Below are positions 1 to 6,991 of a DNA stretch of 15,395 nt, one piece after another; the first letter of the stretch is position 1, and every line of letters begins with the position of its first letter. The translations under genes and the position numbers were made by a program. The DNA comes from Rickettsia typhi (GTDB lineage Bacteria > Pseudomonadota > Alphaproteobacteria > Rickettsiales > UBA1997): assembly GCA_945906835.1 (NCBI GenBank), contig CAMDRL010000012.1:1-15395 (forward strand), written 5' to 3'. The notes below the pieces were generated by a model that was given only the letters and a program-made list of their open reading frames with translations, did no database searches and was not told where the DNA came from.

Positions 1-26
1 AATTTTACTAAAAAAGCGTTAAAAAT

Positions 27-821
27 ATGCCAAAATCTGAAAGCAAAAAAGATACTAAGCAGGTTCTAAAATCTTCAAAACTTTACCGAAAACTCAAGCT
101 TTTAAGCGCACATTTTCTTTACAAAAAACACCTAAAAGCAATAGCTGATTTAAAAGTAGCAGTTCATCTACATCTATATTATATCGATTTACTTGATGAA
201 TTTATCGAAAATCTAAAAAATATTCCCATCCCTTTTGACCTTTACATAACTTTAGTTGAAAGACCAGCTTCTGACATAAAAAAAATCTTTCAAACTTTTC
301 CAAATGCTAAAATCTTCACACTTCCAAATCAACGCAATGACATTGGAGCTTTCGTTGAAGTAATTAACAATATTAACCTAAATGCTTATGATGCTTTAAT
401 TAAAATTCATTCCAAAAAATCTCTTCACACAGGGGCAGAACAAAAAGAATGGCGTCAAAGATTGGTAAAATCATTGATTGGAAGCCCTAAACAAAACGCA
501 GCAGTTTTATATGAATTTTGTAACAAGAAAACTGGCATGGTTGGAGGCTACGAAGATTTATGTTTTTTTGAATGTGAAGATAAAAAAGCTTTTGTAGATT
601 TATGCAAAAAACTTGAAATTAATGCAGACAATATTTTTTTCAAAGGTACTATGTTTGCAATTCGTCCTAAAATTTTAAGTAGATTAATTGAAAAACGAAT
701 TTGCCTAAGTGATTTTAACCCTTTGGATGTTAAAATAAACCCCTATGCTGTAGAAAGAATTTTTGGCAGCCTTTGCATAAACCAAGGCTATAAAATTAAA
801 GCTTTAGAAAGCGTATCTTGA
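27..821 (+). CDS. RgpF-like rhamnan/polysaccharide synthesis protein (short form)
   Basis: 264 residues, recognised as the RgpF (rhamnan synthesis protein F) family, which acts in assembly of rhamnose-rich or related surface polysaccharides. The family-type segments are in order: a HLHLYY segment at about 47-52, NDIGAF at about 104-109, an ALIKIHSKKS stretch at about 123-132, WRQRLVKSLIGSP at about 142-154, FFKGTMFAIRP at about 204-214, and a C-terminal AVERIFG at about 241-247. The first 40 residues are basic and lack family motifs. There is no signal peptide or membrane segment, so it is probably cytoplasmic. Many RgpF proteins are much longer and carry extra glycosyltransferase domains; this one has only the RgpF region but ends where the family normally ends, so I read it as complete. 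The ATG at 27 has no clear Shine-Dalgarno sequence. It converges on a GT2 glycosyltransferase 23 bp downstream, which fits a polysaccharide locus. The exact reaction is not known. Confidence 0.8.
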   Translation: MPKSESKKDTKQVLKSSKLYRKLKLLSAHFLYKKHLKAIADLKVAVHLHLYYIDLLDEFIENLKNIPIPFDLYITLVERPASDIKKIFQTFPNAKIFTLPNQRNDIGAFVEVINNINLNAYDALIKIHSKKSLHTGAEQKEWRQRLVKSLIGSPKQNAAVLYEFCNKKTGMVGGYEDLCFFECEDKKAFVDLCKKLEINADNIFFKGTMFAIRPKILSRLIEKRICLSDFNPLDVKINPYAVERIFGSLCINQGYKIKALESVS

Positions 822-831
822 TTAAAAATTT

Positions 832-857
832 AGCTCCACTAAAATTAGTAAAGAGCT
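832..857. terminator. possible bidirectional hairpin between convergent genes
   Basis: An AGCTC (832-836) pairs with GAGCT (853-857), and inside it ACTA (838-841) pairs with TAGT (846-849). It lies where two convergent genes end and overlaps the GT2 stop codon. The stems are short and interrupted and no strong U-tract follows on either strand, so a terminator role is only a guess. Confidence 0.25.
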
Positions 858-1636
858 TTGAATATCTCACAAAATTTAGAATAATTCTTCACAATTTGTT
901 TTTTACCACGCCAAAAAATTCTCAATTTTTCTTGGAAATTTTTAGCATATTTTAACTGCACTGAAATAGTTTCAAGCCTTTGTTTAACGCTATTTGCAGA
1001 AGAAATATTCTCCCCTGTGTGAACATTAAATACCGCTGTAATATTTACTGGATAAAATAAATATTTTTTACCATTTGGTTTTTTGGCTGAAACCAGAGCC
1101 ATATTCAACTCATAATCCATCGAATATCTGTTTTTTTCATTAAATTTTATTTGATCAAAAACTTCTTTGCGATAATAAAAAGATTCCCCAGATCCAATTG
1201 GGCAATGCTTTATAAGGTTTCTTTTGGTAACTGGAGTTTTTACACTTAAATCAAATCCACAAACATCTCCAACGCAGTAGCTGTTAAAATGAATTACATC
1301 AAAATTTTCATTGATTTTAATGTAATAAGGCATTTCAGAAAAAAAGTCTTTATGCAAAAAATCATCAGCTCCTAAAAAACCAACCAAATCACCAGTTACA
1401 TGGTTTAAAGCAATATTTCTAGCCTGAGAAATTCCTGAATCTTTTTCTTTAATCCATTTAATTAATTGTGGAAATTTTTGACAATATTCAGCGATGATTT
1501 CATGGGTTTTATCAGTTGAAATACCATCAATGATTAATAACTCTTTATTTTGGTAATTTTGTTCCAAAAATGACTCAACAGCTTTGGCTAAGTATTTATC
1601 AGCGTTAAAAGATGCGATGATAAGAGAAATTTTCAT
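845..1636 (-). CDS. GT2-family glycosyltransferase
   Basis: 263 residues with a classic GT-A fold start. MKISLIIASFNADKYLAKAV opens the protein, followed by the nucleotide-binding IDGISTDKT at about 36-44, DSGISQARN at about 66-74, and GDLVGFLGADD at about 82-92, where the last acidic pair stands for the metal-binding DXD motif. A later PIGSGESFYYRKEVF-like stretch and a MDYELNMAL stretch match the acceptor-side region of WcaE/WfaV-type enzymes. It probably transfers a sugar from a nucleotide donor to a growing surface polysaccharide or lipid-linked glycan on the cytoplasmic side. No membrane segment is seen. It converges with the RgpF-like gene, supporting a small polysaccharide module. The acidic motif reads GADD rather than the common NADD or NSDD. 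Donor and acceptor cannot be told from sequence. Confidence 0.85.
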   Translation of the reverse strand: MKISLIIASFNADKYLAKAVESFLEQNYQNKELLIIDGISTDKTHEIIAEYCQKFPQLIKWIKEKDSGISQARNIALNHVTGDLVGFLGADDFLHKDFFSEMPYYIKINENFDVIHFNSYCVGDVCGFDLSVKTPVTKRNLIKHCPIGSGESFYYRKEVFDQIKFNEKNRYSMDYELNMALVSAKKPNGKKYLFYPVNITAVFNVHTGENISSANSVKQRLETISVQLKYAKNFQEKLRIFWRGKKQIVKNYSKFCEIFKALY

Positions 1637-1684
1637 GGAATTTATTTTAGTGATTTATGGCAATTATGCCCTGAAACACAACCT

Positions 1685-1754
1685 TCATCCTGATCGAAGC
1701 GAAGGATTTCTTTAGGTAAAAGCTCCTTCTAAAGAGATCCTTCGCTCAGGATGA
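1685..1754. repeat. palindromic intergenic repeat (family A)
   Basis: The left arm (1685-1715) and right arm (1729-1754) are inverted copies sharing TCATCCTGA, GCGAAGGAT and TCTTTAG. The left arm has 5 extra bases (TCGAA) and there is one mismatch; the loop is 13 nt. The core is of the widely dispersed TCATCCTGA-GCGAAGGATC kind seen in many Rickettsiales and other genomes. It would fold into a long hairpin in either strand. It sits in the divergent region between the glycosyltransferase and ilvE. No target duplication is clear. Confidence 0.75.
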
Positions 1755-1792
1755 CAGTTGTATGCAATGAGATAATTACTAAATTTATTTTG

Positions 1793-1821
1793 GTTGCCCA
1801 ATTGACTATTTAACGGGCAAC
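1793..1821 (+). promoter_or_regulatory. stem-loop upstream of ilvE
   Basis: GTTGCCC (1793-1799) pairs perfectly with GGGCAAC (1815-1821) across a 15-nt AT-rich loop, in a very AT-rich setting. It ends 59 nt before the ilvE start and could lie in its leader or at the promoter. No U-tract follows, so it is not a typical terminator. A function is not shown. Confidence 0.35.
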
Positions 1822-1880
1822 AATAATTTACAATAATCAAGCTAACTTTATCATTCTTAAAAAATCAAAATAAAACTAAA

Positions 1881-2765
1881 ATGAGCGACCTAATTTCTTT
1901 TGATCAACGCGATGGATATATTTGGTACAATGGCGAATTTACTCCTTGGAAAGATGCTAAAGTTCATGTTCTAAACCACGGCTTACATTATGCTTCTTGT
2001 GTGTTTGAAGGTGAAAAAATTTACAATAAAAAGATTTTTAAATGTACCGAGCATTCAACTCGCTTACATAAATCAGCAGATTTTTTGGGTTTTAAAATTC
2101 CTTACTCAATTGAAGAATTAGATAAAATTAAAAAAGAACTTTCTGCTAAACAAAATATTGTTGATGGCTACATGCGGGCTTTTGCTTGGCGCGGTTCTGA
2201 AAAAATGGCAATTTCAGCACAAGGCAATAAAATTCATGTTGCTGTAGCTTGCTGGCCATGGCCTCCTTATTATTCTGAAGAAGCTCGCAAAACAGGATTA
2301 AAATTAAAATTCGCTCGCTACAGAAGACCCTCTCCAGAAACTGCACCAGTTTCTGCCAAAGCTGCTGGTCTTTACATGATTTGTACAATTTCTAAACATG
2401 AAGCAGAAAATGAAGGCTATAACGACGCTTTAATGCTTGATTATCGCGGCTTTTTAGCTGAAGCAACTGGTGCCAATTTATTTTTAGTAATGAAAAATGG
2501 CGAATTACACACTCCACTTCCTGATTGTTTCTTAAACGGCATTACCCGCCAAACCGTTATTCAGCTAGCTCAAGATATGGGAATTGTGGTTGTTGAAAGA
2601 TATATCAAGCCAGAAGAATTAGGTGACGCAGTTGATGTATTCTTAACAGGAAGTGCCGCCGAACTTACTCGAGTTGGCTCTATTGAAGATAAATATTCCT
2701 ACCCTCATGCCAGCCAAATGACGCTTGATTTAATGGATGCTTATCACAATTTAGTAAGAAGTTAA
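1881..2765 (+). CDS. ilvE: branched-chain amino-acid aminotransferase
   Basis: 294 residues of the fold-type IV PLP aminotransferases. It transfers the amino group between glutamate and the 2-oxo acids of leucine, isoleucine and valine in the cytosol. Features seen: HVLNHGLHYASCVFEG at about 29-44, the PLP-binding lysine in the VSAKAAGLYM segment (K160), and the cofactor-contacting glutamate in EATGANLF (E194). The C-terminal LTGSAAELTRVGSI stretch is also typical. Length is normal for IlvE. D-amino-acid transaminase and aminodeoxychorismate lyase share the fold, but the overall pattern fits IlvE best. The ATG at 1881 lacks a clear Shine-Dalgarno sequence. The stop overlaps the next start as TAATG, so it is probably cotranscribed and translationally coupled with the nuclease-like gene. 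Confidence 0.92.
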   Translation: MSDLISFDQRDGYIWYNGEFTPWKDAKVHVLNHGLHYASCVFEGEKIYNKKIFKCTEHSTRLHKSADFLGFKIPYSIEELDKIKKELSAKQNIVDGYMRAFAWRGSEKMAISAQGNKIHVAVACWPWPPYYSEEARKTGLKLKFARYRRPSPETAPVSAKAAGLYMICTISKHEAENEGYNDALMLDYRGFLAEATGANLFLVMKNGELHTPLPDCFLNGITRQTVIQLAQDMGIVVVERYIKPEELGDAVDVFLTGSAAELTRVGSIEDKYSYPHASQMTLDLMDAYHNLVRS

Positions 2766-3331
2766 TGAAAGAAAAATTACAAAAAATTTCCGCCGTAACT
2801 TTTGTGGGAATTTTTTGTATTCTTATTTTTACAGTTGCATCCTCAAAGCAAAATAACTTTAGACCGAAACAAAATTACACTTCCGAATTTGACAAAGAAC
2901 TTCACGGCAAAGCCAATGTAATTGACGGAGATTCACTAAAAGTTGATGATGGATTAGGAATAAAAGAAGTAAGACTTTTTGGAATTGATGCCCCAGAATA
3001 CAGCCAAACATGCTTTGATAAGTCAGATAAAGAATATAATTGTGGAAAAAATTCTCAAAAATTTTTAGTTGATTTAATTGACAAAAAGCAAATTACTTGT
3101 TTCTACAGCCAAAAAGATGTGTATAATCGCTTTTTGGCAAAATGTGAAATTGATAAAATCTCAATCAATCAAGAAATTATTAGAAATGGCATGGCTTTGA
3201 TTTACAATTTTAATCAAAGCGATGAGATTATGAGAGAGCTAGAAAAATCTGCCAGAATTAGTAAAATTGGCATTTGGCAAGGTAAGTTTCAAAAACCCAA
3301 GGATTACAGAAAAAGTCATCCTCATAAATAA
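2765..3331 (+). CDS. exported or membrane-anchored thermonuclease-family protein (SNase-like)
   Basis: 188 residues. A basic start is followed by a hydrophobic segment at about 8-26, which is either an uncleaved anchor or a signal peptide without an obvious cleavage motif. The staphylococcal-nuclease (OB-fold) domain then runs from about 48 to 175. Likely catalytic residues are all present: R70 in EVRLFG, D75 and E78 in GIDAPE, and R122 in YNRFLAKC. ANVIDGDSLKV at about 50-60 is the usual first strand. Four cysteines (83, 93, 112, 127) could form disulfides outside the cytoplasm. The family cleaves DNA and RNA using Ca2+. The start overlaps the ilvE stop as TAATG, and argC begins 10 nt after its stop, so it sits inside an amino-acid biosynthesis run without an obvious metabolic link. 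Its role may be nucleic-acid scavenging or host interaction; that is inference. Confidence 0.85.
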   Translation: MKEKLQKISAVTFVGIFCILIFTVASSKQNNFRPKQNYTSEFDKELHGKANVIDGDSLKVDDGLGIKEVRLFGIDAPEYSQTCFDKSDKEYNCGKNSQKFLVDLIDKKQITCFYSQKDVYNRFLAKCEIDKISINQEIIRNGMALIYNFNQSDEIMRELEKSARISKIGIWQGKFQKPKDYRKSHPHK

Positions 3332-3341
3332 AGTTCAAAAA

Positions 3342-4391
3342 ATGGAAAAAATAAAAGTCGCAATAATTGGAGCATCTGGCTATACTGGTGCAGAGCTTAT
3401 TCGTATTTTACTAAATCATTCAAAAGTGGAAATAACTGCTTTGGTTGCCAATTCTAACGCTGGGCAAAAAATTGAGCAACTTTATCCGCACCTAATTCAT
3501 TACAATCTTCCTGATTTAAAAAAATTAGAAGAAATTGATTTTAGTAAAATTGATGTAGTTTTTGGCTGCTTACCACACACCACCAGCCAAGAAACTTTTA
3601 AAAAACTTTTGGCTGATGAAAAAAATTCTCACCTAAAAATTATTGATCTTTCTGCTGATTTTCGTTTAGAAAATATTAATGATTATCAAAAATGGTACGA
3701 ACATGAACATATCGCCGCAAACTTACAGCCTCAAGCAGTTTATGGATTAACTGAAATTCATCGCAGCAAAATTAAAAAATCAAATTTAATCGCCTGTCCG
3801 GGATGTTATCCAACTTCTGCCCTACTTCCATTAATTCCACTTTTAGAAAATAATTTAATCGAAAAAAGTGATATTATTATCGATTCTAAATCAGGCACCA
3901 GCGGTGCTGGTCGCTTGGTAAAACAAGGCAATTTATTTTGCGAAGTTAATGAATCAGTAAAAGCTTATTCAATTGGCAAACATCGTCATATTGGTGAAAT
4001 TGAGCAAGAGCTTGGTAAGGCTTCCAAATCAACAATTGAAATTGATTTTACTCCACATTTATTACCAATAAATCGCGGAATTATTTCAACAATTTATGCC
4101 AAAATTAACCCTAAATTTTCACTTGAAGATATCAAGAATTGCCTTAATACCAAATATGCTGATGAACCTTTTGTTCGCGTTATTGAAGGTGAACCAAATA
4201 TTAAAGATGTTGTTGGTACAAATTTTTGCGTAATGACTGCGCGTAAAGCTCGCACCGAAAATAAAGTAATTTTAGTTTCAGTAATTGATAATTTGTGCAA
4301 AGGTGCTTCTGGTCAAGCTGTGCAAAATATGAATCTGATTTGTGGTTTTGATGAAACTGAAGGGCTGCAATTGACGCCACTTTTTCCTTAG
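3342..4391 (+). CDS. argC: N-acetyl-gamma-glutamyl-phosphate reductase, type 1
   Basis: 349 residues from the ATG at 3342. This start puts the Rossmann motif GASGYTGAEL at residues 10-19, as in the family; an upstream in-frame start at 3267 would overlap the nuclease gene and add 25 unrelated residues. ArgC uses NADPH to reduce N-acetylglutamyl phosphate to the semialdehyde, the third step of arginine/ornithine synthesis. The catalytic cysteine is C155 in ACPGCYPTSA, DSKSGTSGAGR lies at about 181-191, and the likely general base is in GKHRHIGE (H214/H216). Length and C-terminus (NMNLICGFDETEGL) are normal. It is third in the ilvE-nuclease-argC run. Its TAG stop is completed by the first base of a palindromic mobile-like element. 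No other arg genes are in view. Confidence 0.93.
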   Translation: MEKIKVAIIGASGYTGAELIRILLNHSKVEITALVANSNAGQKIEQLYPHLIHYNLPDLKKLEEIDFSKIDVVFGCLPHTTSQETFKKLLADEKNSHLKIIDLSADFRLENINDYQKWYEHEHIAANLQPQAVYGLTEIHRSKIKKSNLIACPGCYPTSALLPLIPLLENNLIEKSDIIIDSKSGTSGAGRLVKQGNLFCEVNESVKAYSIGKHRHIGEIEQELGKASKSTIEIDFTPHLLPINRGIISTIYAKINPKFSLEDIKNCLNTKYADEPFVRVIEGEPNIKDVVGTNFCVMTARKARTENKVILVSVIDNLCKGASGQAVQNMNLICGFDETEGLQLTPLFP

Positions 4392-4539
4392 AACCTGTCC
4401 TTAAGTCTTTTTTAACCCCAGATTTTGGCATGTTTTTAGCGTTTTTTTAACAAAATTATGATGAGTATCTGGATATACTTGGAGTAATTTTGTTAAAAAA
4501 TAAGCAAAAACAGGGGTTAAAAAGACTTAGGACAGGCTC
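4391..4539. mobile_element. 149-bp MITE-like palindromic element flanked by TTA
   Basis: The terminal inverted repeats are 4391-4419 and 4513-4539. They share CCTGTCC, TAAGTC and TTTTTAACCCC, with one G/A difference and two single-base gaps. A second inner pair, 4443-4458 and 4485-4500, is a perfect 16-bp inverted repeat, so almost the whole element can fold as one hairpin. TTA flanks both ends (4388-4390 and 4540-4542), consistent with a 3-bp target duplication. It has no transposase and no meaningful ORF. Ends of the GAGCCTG kind with TNA duplications recall the IS1031 group of IS5-family elements, so it may have been moved by such a transposase; that assignment is tentative. As a hairpin it may also end argC transcription. 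Confidence 0.75.
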
Positions 4540-4566
4540 TTAGAGCTTATTTTAGATTTTTATTTC

Positions 4567-4707
4567 ATGATCAAGAACCAAAGATACAAAATATATAAAG
4601 AAGGACCTAAAATTTATGGTCCTTATGCAAAAGTTCCTTTTTACAAAAGCCTTTTAGAAAATGGCAAAACCAAAGAAGAAGCTACAGAAATTTATGAAGA
4701 CATATAA
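4567..4707 (+). CDS. small unrecognised ORF (46 aa), possibly the first half of a broken gene
   Basis: ATG at 4567, TAA at 4705-4707, 46 codons. The product is Lys-, Glu- and Tyr-rich, contains KEGPKIYGPYAKVPF at about 11-25, and ends in a helical-looking ENGKTKEEATEIYEDI. I do not recognise it. No Shine-Dalgarno sequence is seen. A 7-bp hairpin (AAGGACC at 4601-4607 with GGTCCTT at 4618-4624) lies in it. After its TAA the same reading frame stays open for 48 more codons up to mnmE, so the two pieces may be one 94-codon gene interrupted by a nonsense codon. The region could instead be non-coding leader. Confidence 0.35.
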   Translation: MIKNQRYKIYKEGPKIYGPYAKVPFYKSLLENGKTKEEATEIYEDI

Positions 4708-4713
4708 CAAAGA

Positions 4714-4854
4714 ATGTTTTACAACGCCACAGATCTTAAAAAATCTTTTACTTCTGAAGCAGAATATAAAAATAACAATAATATAATGCCTAAAAATACC
4801 GTTTATAACGCTAACATCTCTTCTAAAATAGAAGCACTTCAAGCAACGCCATAA
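4714..4854 (+). CDS. small unrecognised ORF (46 aa) overlapping the mnmE start
   Basis: ATG at 4714, TAA at 4852-4854, 46 codons, in the same frame as the 46-codon ORF just upstream and separated from it only by TAA CAA AGA. The product is Asn- and Ser-rich with a short Asn run (about 20-23) and is not recognised. Its stop overlaps the mnmE start as TAATG, the same junction seen at two other gene pairs in this window. This argues that the frame is, or recently was, translated and coupled to mnmE. It could be a leader peptide, the remnant of a longer gene, or chance. Confidence 0.35.
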   Translation: MFYNATDLKKSFTSEAEYKNNNNIMPKNTVYNANISSKIEALQATP

Positions 4855-6185
4855 TGTTCACAATATTTTCTTCTATAACCGGTAGTTTTGGCGCAGTTTC
4901 TGTAATCAGAATCTCTGGATCTAATGTAATTCAATGTTTAGAAAGACTTGGATTCAAAGGATCTCCTCAGCATCAAAAAGCGTCTTTTCAAAAAATTTCC
5001 GATATCAAAACTGGCGAATTAATTGATGAATCTTTAATCACTTTTTTTCAATCACCAAATAGCTTTACTGGCGAAGATGTTGCTGAAATAAGCATTCATG
5101 CCTCGCCTTTCATTGCTAAAAAAATCTTTCAAATCTTATCAGAAATTGATGGCGTAAGATTAGCCGAAGCGGGAGAATTTTCCAAAAGAGCATTTTTAAA
5201 TGGCAAAATTGATTTGGTACAAGCTGAAGCAATTCCTGATTTAATAGAATCTGAAACCTCGTCACAACACAAACAAGCTCTTAAACAACTACAAGGTGAA
5301 CTTGGCAAAATTTACGAAGATTGGCGTTTTCGCTTAATTCAAATTTCCGCTCATTTAGAAGCTTATATTGATTTTCCCGAAGATGATTTACCGCAGAATA
5401 TTATTGATAAAGTTGAATTTGATGTAAAAAAATTAAGCAGCGAAATTCAAAATCATTTAAGTGATGAAAAAATTGGACAAAAAATTAAAGATGGTTTAAG
5501 CCTTGCTATTATTGGTGCACCAAATGTTGGAAAATCAAGTTTGATAAATTTCTTAGCTAAAAGTGAAGTGGCAATTGTTTCAGAAATTGCTGGAACCACA
5601 AGAGATGTTGTTGAAACCCATTTATCAATTGCTGGTATAGCAGTTAAAATTGCCGATACTGCTGGTCTTCGTCAAACTCAAGATTTAATTGAAAAAGAGG
5701 GAATTAAAAGAGCGTTACAAAAAGCTGAAGATGCTGATTTAAAAATTTTCGTTTTAGATGCTAATAATCCAATTTTGCGCGAAGAAGATAAAAATTTAAT
5801 TGATAAAAATACTATTATTATTCTTAACAAAATTGATTTGTGCGAAAAAATGCCAGACTGGGTTAATAATTTAAATCCAATAGCAATCTCTTTGACCAAT
5901 AGAATTAATACTTCTAACCTTTTTAAAAGACTTGAAGAAAAAATTATAAATATTTTACCAAATAACTTTTCTGGGCAAAGTTCTGCATTAATTACCCAAG
6001 AAAGATATCGAATTTCTCTTAAAAATGCCGTAGGTTTTTTAGAAGAGTTTTCTTTAGATAAAAATATCGAATTAGCCGCAGAAGACTTAAGAATGACGGC
6101 TCGTGAAATAGGTAAAATTACTGGTAAAGTTGATATTGAGAATATTTTAGATGTAATTTTCTCAAGTTTTTGTATTGGTAAATAG
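4854..6185 (+). CDS. mnmE: tRNA modification GTPase MnmE (TrmE)
   Basis: 443 residues, full-length family architecture. An N-terminal tetrahydrofolate-binding domain (about 1-115) contains SVIRISG and FTGEDVAEISIH. A helical domain is split around an inserted G domain. GTPase motifs: G1 GAPNVGKS at 221-228, G2 TTRD at 248-251, G3 DTAG at 268-271, G4 NKID at 325-328. The C-terminal CIGK motif (440-443) supplies the conserved cysteine. With MnmG it installs the carboxymethylaminomethyl group on U34 of certain tRNAs in the cytosol. The start at 4854 puts TIF and the VIRISG strand at the usual distance from the N-terminus. It overlaps the preceding small ORF as TAATG. The N-terminal loop reads TGSFGAV instead of the usual PPGRGA/G, a mild divergence. 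No mnmG is in the window. Confidence 0.95.
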   Translation: MFTIFSSITGSFGAVSVIRISGSNVIQCLERLGFKGSPQHQKASFQKISDIKTGELIDESLITFFQSPNSFTGEDVAEISIHASPFIAKKIFQILSEIDGVRLAEAGEFSKRAFLNGKIDLVQAEAIPDLIESETSSQHKQALKQLQGELGKIYEDWRFRLIQISAHLEAYIDFPEDDLPQNIIDKVEFDVKKLSSEIQNHLSDEKIGQKIKDGLSLAIIGAPNVGKSSLINFLAKSEVAIVSEIAGTTRDVVETHLSIAGIAVKIADTAGLRQTQDLIEKEGIKRALQKAEDADLKIFVLDANNPILREEDKNLIDKNTIIILNKIDLCEKMPDWVNNLNPIAISLTNRINTSNLFKRLEEKIINILPNNFSGQSSALITQERYRISLKNAVGFLEEFSLDKNIELAAEDLRMTAREIGKITGKVDIENILDVIFSSFCIGK

Positions 6186-6191
6186 GGTTCA

Positions 6192-6216
6192 GCAAATAGT
6201 TTAAAAAACCATTTGC
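6192..6216 (+). terminator. hairpin after mnmE
   Basis: GCAAATAGTTT (6192-6202) and AAACCATTTGC (6206-6216) form an 11-bp stem with one A-C mismatch and a 3-nt loop, starting 7 nt after the mnmE stop. The position suits a terminator, but no U-tract follows, only A-rich sequence, so it may act as a 3' end stabiliser instead. Confidence 0.4.
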
Positions 6217-6279
6217 ACAAATAACAAAAATTACCAAAAATAGCCTCAAACCTCTTTTTCTTTTAAACAAAAACTAATT

Positions 6280-6792
6280 GTGCTTTCTCTTAGCTTACCA
6301 AATTCATTAACATCCATGAGCCTGAATGCCACCAGTTTTATTGGCGCACATCCCAGTCTTGTTCATGGATTAGCTGAACATGTTCTTGAAAAAGCTATAT
6401 TAAGAAATCTTCATAGCCATGTTAGAAAAGGTAAAATAGCCAGTCTTTCCCGCGCAGGTAGAAGAAAAATTGCCAATAGAAGGCGTCGTTGGTTTGTGGA
6501 TAATATCATAATGCATCACAAAAGATTGCACGACAGAAATCGTCAAAAAGCTGTTGACGATATGAGAAAAAAGGCTTTAGAAAAAAGAGAAGCTTTGAAA
6601 AAAAGACAACCAACTCTTAATGAAGCTTTATCACTAAATAAAGATGGACCTCTAAAATGGCGCGATAAAATTGACATTAAAGAACGCAGCTTGTCGGCCA
6701 GAGAAAGAATTAGCAGTAGAAGATCTCGCGCTCGCAGCAGATGGTTGAGCGTTAGTGATTTGGTAGAAGATCATAAAGATGATAAAAAATAA
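6280..6792 (+). CDS. orphan strongly basic protein, function unknown
   Basis: 170 residues from a GTG at 6280, or 158 from the ATG at 6316; the ATG is the safer start because no Shine-Dalgarno sequence decides. About 42 residues are Arg or Lys (a quarter of the protein) against about 19 Asp or Glu. Clusters include GRRKIANRRRRW at about 60-71 and SSRRSRARSRW at about 145-155. The middle (about 85-110) is helical and charged, with a coiled-coil look. There is no signal peptide or membrane segment. I do not recognise a family. The composition fits a nucleic-acid-binding protein or a secreted effector, but neither is shown. It stands alone: 94 bp after mnmE and followed by a 169-bp palindrome facing rlmH. 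Confidence 0.6.
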   Translation: MLSLSLPNSLTSMSLNATSFIGAHPSLVHGLAEHVLEKAILRNLHSHVRKGKIASLSRAGRRKIANRRRRWFVDNIIMHHKRLHDRNRQKAVDDMRKKALEKREALKKRQPTLNEALSLNKDGPLKWRDKIDIKERSLSARERISSRRSRARSRWLSVSDLVEDHKDDKK

Positions 6793-6822
6793 TAAGATTT
6801 TAGACGAGTGCTACCCACTCCC

Positions 6823-6991
6823 AATAAATTAGGCACCAAACGAGTTAAATCTACCGCCCCTAACCCCTCCTTATCAAGGAGGGGGATGATGAACATTCAA
6901 CTCCTTATCAAGGAGTGGAAAAAGAGCATTCCCCTCCTTGATAAGGAGGGGTTAGGGGCGGTAGATTTAACGCGTTTGGTTTTAATTTATT
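6823..6991. repeat. 169-bp near-perfect palindrome (family C) overlapping the 3' end of rlmH
   Basis: Arms 6835-6884 and 6931-6980 are inverted copies matching at 49 of 50 positions. After a 3-nt versus 2-nt gap they extend by a further perfect 9 bp (6823-6831 and 6983-6991). A palindromic motif, CTCCTTATCAAGGAG, occurs in the left arm (6867-6881), in the spacer (6901-6915) and, in inverse form, in the right arm (6934-6948). It lies between the convergent basic-protein gene and rlmH and includes the rlmH stop codon (6987-6989). It can act as a strong bidirectional hairpin. There is no transposase. It resembles dispersed palindromic elements of the Rickettsia type in behaviour, but I cannot assign it to a named family. 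Confidence 0.85.

Noticed and set aside
3267..3341. Upstream in-frame extension of argC
   Set aside because: It overlaps the nuclease gene in another frame and adds residues unlike ArgC; the ATG at 3342 gives the normal Rossmann N-terminus.
5678..6220. 180-codon minus-strand ORF opposite mnmE
   Set aside because: Antisense shadow of a strongly conserved gene; low-complexity Ser/Ile/Leu/Lys composition and no family signal.
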